A stretch of DNA of 8,620 nucleotides from an uncultured Candidatus Saccharibacteria bacterium (GCA_946886435.1 CAMPIR010000029.1:1-8620); one strand, 5' to 3'. Shown: positions 1 to 5,433, counted from the stretch's first letter. The notes: a model not told the origin generated them from the sequence alone. A program made the numbers and translations.

Positions 1-81
<81 letters not shown>

Positions 82-87
82 CCGGTC

Positions 88-97
88 GGTCGCGACC
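88..97. repeat. 10-bp palindrome just after clpP
   Basis: GGTCGCGACC is a perfect palindrome beginning 3 bases past the clpP stop codon (in transcription order). It lies only 6 bases from the adapter junction, so the remainder of any terminator or operator here is missing. No role can be assigned. Confidence 0.3.
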
Positions 98-99
98 CT

Positions 100-696
100 T
101 TAAACCTTCGTGATCACCTTGTCGGCTAGACCATAGTCAACGGCCTCTTTTGCACCCATCCAGTAGTCGCGATCGACGTCCTTTTCAATCTTTGCGAGTT
201 TTTGACCGGTGTTTTTGGCCAGGATCTCGTTCAGGTATTTCTTTAGGAAAATGCTTTCACGAAGCGTAATTTCCATGTCACTCACCTTGCCCTGCGTGCC
301 GGCGCTTGGTTGGTGGATCATCACTCGTGAGCTCGGAAGCAGGTGACGCTTGCCTTTTGCTCCAGAGCTAAGCAGAAATGCGCCCATGCTGGCCTGGAGA
401 CCAATACCATAGGTCGCAACATCCGGCTTGATGAACTGCATCGTGTCATAGATCGCCATGCCATCGTAAACGCTGCCGCCAGGGCTGTTGATATAGAGCG
501 CGATATCCTTGTTTGGGTCTTCGTATGCGAGGTGGAGGAGTTGCGCGACGACGATGTTCGCCGTGTGCTCGTTGACGTCCTCACCGAGGAAAATGATGCG
601 TTCTTTCAGAAGGCGTGAGTAAATATCAAACGCCCGCTCCCCGTCGTAGCTCTTTTCGATAACCGTCGGTACTAGGTAACTCTGTGGCTTCGTCAT
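100..696 (-). CDS. clpP: ATP-dependent Clp protease proteolytic subunit ClpP
   Basis: ClpP is the serine peptidase core of the Clp protease. It forms two stacked heptameric rings in the cytoplasm and degrades proteins fed in by a ClpX or ClpC-type unfoldase. The 198-residue product has the normal family length. The catalytic triad is visible: Ser103 in QASMGAF, His128 in VMIHQP and Asp177 in DRDYW. These are spaced exactly as the family triad (98/123/172 in Staphylococcus numbering, shifted by 5). The [16 protein letters not shown] segment (71-86) forms the oxyanion-hole strand and following helix. The ATG at 696 is chosen because the protein aligns from its N-terminus and a -10-like element lies 9 nt upstream; no Shine-Dalgarno is visible. 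Upstream sit a CIRCE operator and a terminator that isolates the gene from the tig cluster. Downstream sequence is lost at the adapter junction, so an adjacent clpX cannot be excluded. The function is certain; the regulation is inferred. Confidence 0.98.
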   Translation of the reverse strand: MTKPQSYLVPTVIEKSYDGERAFDIYSRLLKERIIFLGEDVNEHTANIVVAQLLHLAYEDPNKDIALYINSPGGSVYDGMAIYDTMQFIKPDVATYGIGLQASMGAFLLSSGAKGKRHLLPSSRVMIHQPSAGTQGKVSDMEITLRESIFLKKYLNEILAKNTGQKLAKIEKDVDRDYWMGAKEAVDYGLADKVITKV

Positions 697-705
697 AGTA
701 CTACT

Positions 706-734
706 AGTTTAGAAAATAAATTAGCACTCGTCAA
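706..734 (-). promoter_or_regulatory. clpP promoter, start-proximal
   Basis: On the minus strand TTGACG (734-729; 5 of 6 matches to the sigma70-type -35) is followed by a 17-nt spacer and TAAACT (711-706; 4 of 6 matches to the -10). The -35 lies in the spacer and right arm of the CIRCE palindrome, so a bound repressor would block polymerase. Transcription starting 6-7 nt after the -10 would begin only 2-3 nt before the ATG at 696, predicting a leaderless or nearly leaderless mRNA. This agrees with the absence of a Shine-Dalgarno. It is a pattern-based prediction. Confidence 0.6.
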
Positions 735-747
735 GTGAGAGTGCCAA
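721..747 (-). promoter_or_regulatory. CIRCE operator (HrcA-binding site)
   Basis: On the plus strand the site reads TTAGCACTC (721-729), 9 nt, GAGTGCCAA (739-747). The CIRCE consensus is TTAGCACTC-N9-GAGTGCTAA, so 17 of 18 arm positions match and the spacer is exactly 9. CIRCE is the binding site of the heat-shock repressor HrcA, classically in front of groESL and dnaK operons. Here it overlaps the clpP promoter, 25 bp before the start codon. This implies that clpP is derepressed when HrcA loses GroEL support under stress. hrcA is not in this window. Confidence 0.92.
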
Positions 748-780
748 AAAGAAACTACGCCCCAGCCTTGGAGCGTAGTT
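745..780 (-). terminator. Rho-independent terminator before clpP
   Basis: On the minus strand AACTACGCTCC (780-770) pairs with GGGGCGTAGTT (763-753), an 11-bp stem with one G-T pair and a 6-nt loop. It is followed by TCTTTTT (752-746). It ends transcripts of the tig cluster and its small genes, and it abuts the CIRCE element, leaving clpP as a separate transcription unit. Confidence 0.85.
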
Positions 781-799
781 CTCGGTAGTTCCGTGCCGC

Positions 800-889
800 T
801 CACGGCAAAGAACTGCTGGGGTCGAACGCATCACTCACCTTTCTGAGGAGGGTGGCTGCGATGACCTTGACCTTCCTGAAAATTGCCAT
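800..889 (-). CDS. Possible 29-residue small protein
   Basis: An ATG at 889 opens 29 codons ending in TGA at 800. AGGAG lies 8 nt upstream of the ATG, a good Shine-Dalgarno spacing and stronger than most in this window. The peptide starts MAIFRKVKVIAATLLRKVSD: a basic, amphipathic or weakly hydrophobic N-terminal two-thirds, then a polar tail rich in serine. It starts 53 bp after the stop of the small two-helix membrane gene (1158-943) and ends 20 bp before the terminator, so it would be the last gene of that transcript. Against it: it is very short, no family is recognised, and a random ORF of this size is common. The ribosome-binding site and position are the only support. Confidence 0.4.
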   Translation of the reverse strand: MAIFRKVKVIAATLLRKVSDAFDPSSSLP

Positions 890-925
890 CAGGATCACTC
901 CTATTTGTGTGTCGGCTGGGGCTTA

Positions 926-940
926 TACTCCGTGCGCAGA
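926..940. repeat. 15-bp inverted repeat, arm 1
   Basis: This 15-base stretch is the exact reverse complement of 1173-1187 (TCTGCGCACGGAGTA). It begins 2 bp after the stop codon of the small membrane-protein gene, and the other arm lies 14 bp before that gene's start. It has no T-tract and is not a simple terminator. Confidence 0.75.
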
Positions 941-942
941 GT

Positions 943-1158
943 TCATCTTTGGTGACGATCGCGCCGCCAATAGTTAGATAGGTATATGAATAGTCCGAAA
1001 ACGGGAACAATGAGTGTGACGCCAACGTAAGTGACTGTCATTGTTTCCGGTTGCTCGCCAGCAGAGCTTGAAGCGACATACGCCGCCGCCATCACGATTG
1101 CCATCAGTGCTGTGCCAAACCACACACTCTTAACGAAACCTCGTGTTTGTTCGCTCAT
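943..1158 (-). CDS. Small two-helix membrane protein, function unknown
   Basis: The 71-residue product begins MSEQTRGFVK and has two hydrophobic segments, about residues 11-31 and 41-62. They are joined by a short polar hairpin (SSAGEQPET) and followed by a basic tail (WRRDRHQR). By the positive-inside rule both termini should face the cytoplasm. I recognise no family. The ATG at 1158 is preferred over the in-frame GTG at 1164, because the AGGAG motif is 5 nt from the ATG but abuts the GTG. The gene lies 66 nt after the 87-codon gene and has its own possible promoter. It is bracketed by a 15-bp inverted repeat (926-940 and 1173-1187). Location between tig and clpP hints at a link to membrane or proteostasis biology, but that is inference only. 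Confidence 0.75.
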   Translation of the reverse strand: MSEQTRGFVKSVWFGTALMAIVMAAAYVASSSAGEQPETMTVTYVGVTLIVPVFGLFIYLSNYWRRDRHQR

Positions 1159-1172
1159 CCTCACTCCTCACT

Positions 1173-1187
1173 TCTGCGCACGGAGTA
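1173..1187. repeat. 15-bp inverted repeat, arm 2
   Basis: TCTGCGCACGGAGTA, the exact reverse complement of 926-940. It lies just upstream of the Shine-Dalgarno of the small membrane-protein gene and just downstream of the predicted -10 (1193-1198). In the transcript it would be at the extreme 5' end and could pair with the 3' arm. Confidence 0.75.
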
Positions 1188-1192
1188 GGATA

Positions 1193-1221
1193 ACAATACG
1201 ACCTTTCTCACGATCTGACAA
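1193..1221 (-). promoter_or_regulatory. Candidate promoter for the 71-residue membrane protein
   Basis: TTGTCA (1221-1216; 5 of 6 matches), a 17-nt spacer and TATTGT (1198-1193; 4 of 6) sit in the 66-nt gap between two small genes. The predicted start near 1186 leaves a leader of about 28 nt containing the inverted-repeat arm and the Shine-Dalgarno. Read-through from the tig transcript is equally possible. Confidence 0.4.
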
Positions 1222-1224
1222 TAC

Positions 1225-1488
1225 CTACGCAATAACTGTGCCTTCGTTGGCACGTATCAGCTCTTCTAGTTTCAGGCGAGCGCGGCGGTTCTGGAATAGT
1301 ACATACAGGTTCACGAAGGCAAAGGATGCGGGCGACCACCAACCAAACAGGAGATTATGGCGAAGTACCGCGCGGTAAGCTGCACGAACCCGTTCAGCGT
1401 CGCCTTGGGCGATAACCTTGCTGTTTGTCCAAGCAACGAGAATACCTGTATGCTTGACCAGCTTCAGCGTATAGACGGTCTGCGCCAT
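1225..1488 (-). CDS. Small single-helix membrane protein downstream of tig
   Basis: The 87-residue product has an N-terminal beta-rich part (MAQTVYTLKLVKHTGILVAW) and an amphipathic basic helix (about 30-45). A HNLLFGWWS motif (44-52) runs into one hydrophobic segment (46-65), and a charged C-terminal helix follows (68-80). The HNLLFGWW-type motif recalls small membrane-associated proteins of uncertain role seen in other bacteria, but this is from memory and I assign no name. The ATG at 1488 lies 14 nt after the tig stop with purine-rich GGAAGAG and AGGA upstream, so it is almost surely cotranscribed with tig. Possible jobs are a membrane-bound partner of chaperone or protease functions, or something unrelated. 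The gene is likely real; its function is unknown. Confidence 0.75.
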   Translation of the reverse strand: MAQTVYTLKLVKHTGILVAWTNSKVIAQGDAERVRAAYRAVLRHNLLFGWWSPASFAFVNLYVLFQNRRARLKLEELIRANEGTVIA

Positions 1489-1502
1489 AATCCTGACTCT
1501 TC

Positions 1503-2777
1503 CTAAGAATTGAGTTCGACTAAACGATCGACGGTCTTTTCGGTGATGACACGGTTTGCCATATCGCGGCGAGCTTCTGGAGAGTCGAGTTGGTCCTTCA
1601 TAGTCGGGTATTGCTCTAGCATCTGGGCGTGGCGTGCATCGAGTTCGTCCTTTGTGACTTCGATGTTTTCAGCCTTGCTCAGTTCAGCGAGAGCGAGACC
1701 GGCTTGGACGCGGCGCTCGGCAGCGACACGGAACTCTTTGTCATGCCACTCGTCGTGGTCTTTGTAGCCCATCTGAGCGATGTATTGGTCTGGGCTCATG
1801 CCGCGGTACATGAGGTTCTGCATAGCATCCTGCTCGATCTGACGTATCTGGTCATCAACTAGTAGCTGCGGCATAGGAACAGTGCTGACCGCAACGAGTT
1901 CACCGACGAGATCGTCTTTGTACTTGTCCTCAATGGTCTTTTCCTTTTGCTGCATCAGTTCGGCGCGGATGTCTTCGCGCATACCTTCGACGGTCTTGAA
2001 CGGACCGACTTTTACGGCAAACGCATCATCGACTTCAGGTAACACAACTTCCTTGATATCATTCAGGGTAACCTCAAATACAACCTCGGCGCCTTTGAGA
2101 TGTTCGGCGTGGTAATCTTCAGGGAATGTCAGTGGAACGTCGAATGTCTCACCGACCTTGTGGCCGACGATCGCCTCTTCAAAGCCCGGGATAAAGCTGT
2201 TTGAGCCAAGTACGAGATCGTAGTCTTTGGCGGTGCCGCCATCAAACGCTTCACCGTTTTTCTTGCCGATGAAATCGATACGGACTTCATCGTCATTTGC
2301 CGCCGCACGTTTAACGGTTTTCTTTTCAGCGAGTTGCGTACGCATACGTTCGACGACTTCATCGACTTCGGCATCACTCACGTCTACCGCTTCTTTTTTC
2401 GCTTTCAACTTTTTATAGTCACCGAGCGTGACATCGGGGACGATATCGATGGTCGCTTCAAAGGTCAGAACGTCATACGGCTGAAAGTCCCCCAAGTCAA
2501 CCTGCGGTCGGTCAAGGATGCGCAGCTCTTCGGCGATAGCAATGTCGTTGACGGCAATATTGATCGCATTTTCAGTCGTAGCGTTTGCGAGCGCGAGAGG
2601 GTCGATATTTTTCTCTGCAACGTTTGCAGGAACCTTGCCTTCACGGAAGCCTTGTACTTTAACGGTTTTAGAGAGCTCTTGGACTGCGGCGCGTTTAGCG
2701 GTCGCAAGATCGGTCTTATCGAGTTCAACGCTGAGGTGAACTTGGGTGTCGGAGGTTTTCTTGAGGGTATGTTTCAT
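1503..2777 (-). CDS. tig: Trigger factor, ribosome-associated chaperone and prolyl isomerase
   Basis: Trigger factor docks at the ribosomal exit tunnel, holds nascent chains and can isomerise Xaa-Pro bonds. All three domains are visible in the 424-residue product, close to the usual length of about 430. The N-terminal ribosome-binding domain (1-115) carries the signature GFREGKVP at 43-50. The FKBP-type isomerase domain spans about 160-246, with VRIDFIGKKNGEAFDGG and GSNSFIPGFEEAIVGHKVGE. The helical C-terminal substrate cradle runs from about 250 to 424. The ATG at 2777 is chosen because the protein starts with the typical short strand MKHTLKKTSDTQVHLSVEL. An extended -10 lies 8 nt upstream and there is no Shine-Dalgarno. 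It lies 45 nt after hisS and 14 nt before the 87-codon gene. tig near clpP is a classic neighbourhood, here with two or three small genes between them. Confidence 0.97.
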   Translation of the reverse strand: MKHTLKKTSDTQVHLSVELDKTDLATAKRAAVQELSKTVKVQGFREGKVPANVAEKNIDPLALANATTENAINIAVNDIAIAEELRILDRPQVDLGDFQPYDVLTFEATIDIVPDVTLGDYKKLKAKKEAVDVSDAEVDEVVERMRTQLAEKKTVKRAAANDDEVRIDFIGKKNGEAFDGGTAKDYDLVLGSNSFIPGFEEAIVGHKVGETFDVPLTFPEDYHAEHLKGAEVVFEVTLNDIKEVVLPEVDDAFAVKVGPFKTVEGMREDIRAELMQQKEKTIEDKYKDDLVGELVAVSTVPMPQLLVDDQIRQIEQDAMQNLMYRGMSPDQYIAQMGYKDHDEWHDKEFRVAAERRVQAGLALAELSKAENIEVTKDELDARHAQMLEQYPTMKDQLDSPEARRDMANRVITEKTVDRLVELNS

Positions 2778-2779
2778 AA

Positions 2780-2805
2780 CTGTCTATCTTAACAGATACA
2801 GACAG
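2780..2805 (-). promoter_or_regulatory. tig promoter -10 within an imperfect palindrome
   Basis: On the minus strand TGTTAAGAT forms an extended -10 (TG-N-TAAGAT; hexamer 2791-2786) ending 8 nt before the tig ATG. No convincing -35 is seen. The same DNA is an imperfect palindrome: CTGTC plus TATCT on one arm (2780-2789) and AGATA plus GACAG on the other (2794-2805), with a 4-nt centre and a 2-nt bulge. It could be an operator for an unknown repressor. Inference from pattern only. Confidence 0.5.
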
Positions 2806-2814
2806 CTAATGCGA

Positions 2815-2823
2815 CCCCCCCCC
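2815..2823. repeat. C9/G9 homopolymer at the hisS-tig junction
   Basis: Nine C on the plus strand; the last base (2823) is the G of the hisS TAG stop on the minus strand, so the coding strand reads TAG followed by eight more G. It lies outside both reading frames and so cannot change a protein by slippage. It could vary in length or be a sequencing or assembly weak point. Confidence 0.8.
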
Positions 2824-4145
2824 TACAGGTCGTCGCGGTTCTTGCCGCGGTAGTCTTCAACGGTCGTAACAATACGCTCGAAAGAAAGCTCGTGCTCACG
2901 CTCGTGCTTTACGTCTTTGAGGCGATAGATTTCATCCGCAATCTCTTTTTCACCCACAAAGAGCAAGTACGGCACTTTCATCTTTACCGCCGCCTTTATC
3001 TGTCGGTCAAGCTTGCGGCCAGTGATATCAACGGCGACATTGATTCCTTCTTCACGGAGCTCGCGAGCAAGCTTTTGGGCGCCCCGTTCGGCTTCGCCGA
3101 GCACAATCATGTAAATATCGGTTGTCGAGCTCAGTTCAGGCAGCAGCTCGTGTGAGCGAAGAAATACTTCCATGGTCGTACCGCCCGGCGCAAAGCCAAC
3201 AGTCGGTACCGGCTCAGCACCAAAGAGAGAAACGAGACCGTCGTAGCGGCCGCCGCCGAACATTGCCCGGTTGTTCTCAGGATGATTGTCGAATACCTCA
3301 AAAACCATACCCGTATAGTAGTCAAAGCCGCGCATGAGAGTGATGTCAAAAATCGCGTTTCGAACGCCAGCGCCGTGTATGGCATGGAACAAATCCTGAA
3401 GCCGCTTAACCGGCTCAAGTTCGGCCAGCTCATTCGGCAAGGTGTCGATATTGTTTGAACTGATAAGCTTCGCGATCTTTTTGAGGCCATCTGGCGCACG
3501 ATCGGCTCCAAAGATATCGACCGCTTGGTCACGAAACGCCTCATGCGGGATCTTGCCTTTGCGGTCGAACAGCTTGATCATCAGTTCAGCCTGCACCGTG
3601 CTCAAACCCAAGTAATCACGCATCATGGCTTCGATAAGCTCACGGTCATTGATACGTATGGTATACATCTTTTCGGTTGCGCCAAATGCTTTCATGATCG
3701 AGTGGGCTAACTGGATAGTCTCGACGTCGGCTGGTGTTCCAGCGACTCCAAAAATATCGACGTTTAGCTGCCAGAACTCGCGCTCCCGTCCCCGCTGTGG
3801 CCGTTCATAGCGCATAAAGTTCGCGATCGAGTACCACCGCGCTGGATACCCAGTCTCCTGACGTCGTCCCGCGATCATTCGCGATACTGACGGCGTCATC
3901 TCCGGACGAATCGCAACCGTTCGGTCACCACGATCGGTAAACGTGTAGGTTTGCTCACTGACGATCTCTTGTCCCGTCTTCGCCGCGTAAAGCTCTAGTG
4001 GTTCGAGAAGTGGCGTACTGTATTCCTGATAGCCGTAGCTTTCGGCAACTCGCCGCCATGTTGAAAAGATATAGTTCTGGACGCGCTTGTCTTCGGGATA
4101 GTAGTCTCGGGTGCCTTTGTACGGGTTGGTTGAGAGGTGTGCCAT
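2823..4145 (-). CDS. hisS: Histidyl-tRNA synthetase
   Basis: This class II synthetase charges tRNA-His with histidine using ATP in the cytoplasm. The 440-residue product is slightly longer than the roughly 424 of E. coli. Visible motifs: GTRDYYPED (11-19) at the start of the catalytic core, motif 2 as MRYERPQRGREREF (111-124), the HisRS-specific histidine A loop MRGFDYYTG (271-279) with Arg272, and motif 3 from GGGRYDGL (297-304) to VGFAPGG (316-322). The anticodon-binding domain begins near 342 (TDIYMIVLGEAER) and includes LRKLD-like GRKLDRQIKAA (377-387). The ATG at 4145 gives the expected N-terminus and has an extended -10 ten bases upstream, but no Shine-Dalgarno. The start lies 27 nt beyond the stop of the SpoU methyltransferase gene, so it may be both cotranscribed and independently expressed. 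Nothing essential is missing. Confidence 0.97.
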   Translation of the reverse strand: MAHLSTNPYKGTRDYYPEDKRVQNYIFSTWRRVAESYGYQEYSTPLLEPLELYAAKTGQEIVSEQTYTFTDRGDRTVAIRPEMTPSVSRMIAGRRQETGYPARWYSIANFMRYERPQRGREREFWQLNVDIFGVAGTPADVETIQLAHSIMKAFGATEKMYTIRINDRELIEAMMRDYLGLSTVQAELMIKLFDRKGKIPHEAFRDQAVDIFGADRAPDGLKKIAKLISSNNIDTLPNELAELEPVKRLQDLFHAIHGAGVRNAIFDITLMRGFDYYTGMVFEVFDNHPENNRAMFGGGRYDGLVSLFGAEPVPTVGFAPGGTTMEVFLRSHELLPELSSTTDIYMIVLGEAERGAQKLARELREEGINVAVDITGRKLDRQIKAAVKMKVPYLLFVGEKEIADEIYRLKDVKHEREHELSFERIVTTVEDYRGKNRDDL

Positions 4146-4155
4146 ATTGATAAGC

Positions 4156-4164
4156 AGTATACCA
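4156..4164 (-). promoter_or_regulatory. hisS extended -10 promoter
   Basis: TGGTATACT on the minus strand (4164-4156) is an extended -10 (TG-N plus TATACT, 5 of 6 matches). It lies in the 27-nt gap between the SpoU gene and hisS. The -35 region falls inside the SpoU gene and is weak. The predicted start is about 3 nt before the hisS ATG, again nearly leaderless. Confidence 0.6.
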
Positions 4165-4172
4165 GAGTACAG

Positions 4173-4700
4173 TTACGAATCAGTAGTGTGACGACGCGCC
4201 CATTCGAACATAGCGATACCTGCCGCCACCCCAACGTTGAGCGAGCGGGTAGAACCAAGCTGTGGGATAGAAACAGCTTCGTCGCATACAGCAAGCAGCT
4301 CAGCGGAGATGCCCGAACCCTCCTGCCCAAAAACAAAAACCAGGTTATCAGGCAGTTCTGCACCGTAGATCGTAACGGAGCTGACGTTATTTTCTAAGGC
4401 TTTTACAACTTTTCCCCTCTGTTGCATCTGAGAGCTGAACTCTGCAGGTGATGCATAGTATTTTATATCGAGGTAAGCGTCGGTTTTCATTGCGCCGCGC
4501 TTGTTCCACTGTCGCCGACCGATAACGTGCACAGTACGGACGCCAAATGCATTCGCACTGCGCACGATTGTGCCCATGTTAAAGTCCCGAAGCGTATTTT
4601 CGATCGCGATTTCCAGTCGCGCGCCGCGGGCGTCAAGACTCTTGATGATCTCATCGTGCGGCAGGTCTTTAAACTCATCGAGTACGTTCCGGGTATCCAT
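4173..4700 (-). CDS. SpoU/TrmH-family RNA 2'-O-methyltransferase
   Basis: Members transfer a methyl group from S-adenosylmethionine to a ribose 2'-OH in tRNA or rRNA, using a trefoil-knot SPOUT fold that works as a dimer. The three family motifs are present in the 175-residue product. Motif 1 is ENTLRDFNMGTIVRSANAFGV (starts at 35) with Asn41 and the conserved Arg47. Motif 2 is FVFGQEGSGIS (122-132). Motif 3 is SIPQLGSTRSLNVGVAAGIA (144-163), forming the cofactor knot. The protein is about the size of the bare catalytic domain and lacks the N-terminal RNA-binding domain of RlmB-type enzymes. It could therefore be TrmH-like or TrmL-like, and the target nucleotide cannot be told from sequence. 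The ATG at 4700 has TACAAT 8 nt upstream and no Shine-Dalgarno. It diverges from the unknown plus-strand gene at 4763. Confidence 0.93.
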   Translation of the reverse strand: MDTRNVLDEFKDLPHDEIIKSLDARGARLEIAIENTLRDFNMGTIVRSANAFGVRTVHVIGRRQWNKRGAMKTDAYLDIKYYASPAEFSSQMQQRGKVVKALENNVSSVTIYGAELPDNLVFVFGQEGSGISAELLAVCDEAVSIPQLGSTRSLNVGVAAGIAMFEWARRHTTDS

Positions 4701-4708
4701 CTGATTCT

Positions 4709-4738
4709 ATTGTACGACACTGGTCGCGTGTGTAAGAT
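4709..4738. promoter_or_regulatory. Overlapping divergent promoters
   Basis: Minus strand: CTTACA (4736-4731), 16-nt spacer, TACAAT (4714-4709; 5 of 6), ending 8 nt before the SpoU ATG. Plus strand: TTGTAC (4710-4715), 17-nt spacer, TAAGAT (4733-4738; 4 of 6), ending 24 nt before the ATG at 4763. Each -10 overlies the -35 of the opposite promoter, so only one polymerase can sit here at a time. The minus-strand promoter is the better supported; the plus-strand -35 is weak. Confidence 0.5.
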
Positions 4739-4762
4739 GGACTAAACCACCAGTAGTATCAT

Positions 4763-5227
4763 ATGGAATATCTGAAACCACACGAGCTTTGTAACCGCTA
4801 CTTTGACGCTCGGACTGAGCTACGTCAGTGCTTGACTATCGAAACTGTGCTCATGGAGCGTATTGGCGAGCTACCAGAAGATGACTACTGCCATCACGCG
4901 CGCGAGTCTATGCAGCTCGGCGCGGGCTACGCACTGATTGCCCACCAGGAAGGCTGTGTCGGCTATGTCACGGATATGCAGCACGTGTTTGCGGCGTATT
5001 TCGCCGTACAGCCGCAAAACCGCTATCTAAGCGAAGAGGCCTACCGCCATCAGCAACTCACTACTATCGAAGCCGCCATGAAACACCTGGAAGATATACA
5101 ACTCGAACCCCATGAGGATCCGTATGACGCGGCAGCTCTCGCTGCGTTTTTCGAAGGATACAGTATCGCCTCAAACTCCCTCCATAATAAGGCGCCCATC
5201 GAACCTGCTCTCGACACATCGGTATAG
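4763..5227 (+). CDS. Hypothetical acidic protein, only plus-strand gene
   Basis: I do not recognise this 154-residue protein. It appears soluble and mainly helical, acidic overall, with no signal peptide or convincing membrane segment. It contains four cysteines (10, 23, 43, 65) and many histidines (7, 44, 45, 61, 74, 96, 108, 117, 141), but no clear spaced metal motif. A glycine-bearing central stretch LGAGYALIAHQEGCVGYVTDMQHVFAAYF (52-80) is its most distinctive part. The C-terminal 15 residues look disordered. The ATG at 4763 is the first in frame, with no Shine-Dalgarno; a weak promoter lies at 4710-4738. It diverges from the SpoU gene and converges on the tRNA-Leu terminator region. The long clean frame and normal amino-acid composition argue that it is a true gene, probably lineage-restricted. 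Confidence 0.8.
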   Translation: MEYLKPHELCNRYFDARTELRQCLTIETVLMERIGELPEDDYCHHARESMQLGAGYALIAHQEGCVGYVTDMQHVFAAYFAVQPQNRYLSEEAYRHQQLTTIEAAMKHLEDIQLEPHEDPYDAAALAAFFEGYSIASNSLHNKAPIEPALDTSV

Positions 5228-5430
5228 ATTGAAAATAAGAGATGATATCGCTACGCCATCAAGCATTAAATTTGGTGCTGCACAAAGGACTATCGCTCCA
5301 CTTCGTTCCGCTCCTCCGCTTGCTCGACAGAAAAATGCTTCGCGCTTTTCTGTTTTCGCTGCGTTACGCGACCATCCACGCCCCTTTTGCTTTGCAAAAG
5401 CTCGTGCATGGGGGCCGAGTCTTCTCATAC
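5228..5430. other. Gene-poor convergent spacer with hairpins
   Basis: About 200 bp between the plus-strand gene and the tRNA-Leu terminator hold no credible gene. On the minus strand 5284-5328 is purine-rich, made of loosely repeated GAGCG, GCGGAG and GGAACGAAG units. Two hairpins follow: an interrupted one at 5328-5352 and a perfect CTTTTGC-TTT-GCAAAAG at 5384-5400. It may include a terminator for the plus-strand gene or a structured RNA; neither is established. Confidence 0.5.
5328..5358 (+). terminator. Possible terminator of the plus-strand unknown gene
   Basis: CAGAAAA (5328-5334) pairs with TTTTCTG (5346-5352), with a short inner GC pairing. It is followed by TTTT (5353-5356). The stem is AT-rich and lies 100 nt past the stop codon, so it is a moderate candidate. 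The stronger two-way hairpin at 5434-5473 could serve as back-up. Confidence 0.4.
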
Positions 5431-5433
5431 ATA

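Noticed and set aside
831..1025. 64-codon minus-strand frame overlapping the 71-residue membrane gene
   Set aside because: It is out of frame with the membrane gene, has polar low-quality composition and no ribosome-binding site. The smaller frame 800-889 has a better start.
1159..1164. GTG start two codons upstream for the small membrane gene
   Set aside because: The AGGAG motif abuts this GTG, leaving no spacer; the ATG at 1158 has correct spacing.
2334..2792. 152-codon plus-strand frame opposite tig
   Set aside because: It is the antisense shadow of a clearly coding trigger factor gene.
2815..2823. Phase-variable homopolymer switching hisS
   Set aside because: The tract begins at the last base of the stop codon, so changes in length cannot alter the reading frame.
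3131..3544. 137-codon minus-strand frame inside hisS
   Set aside because: Alternative frame of hisS; hisS motifs are continuous through this interval.
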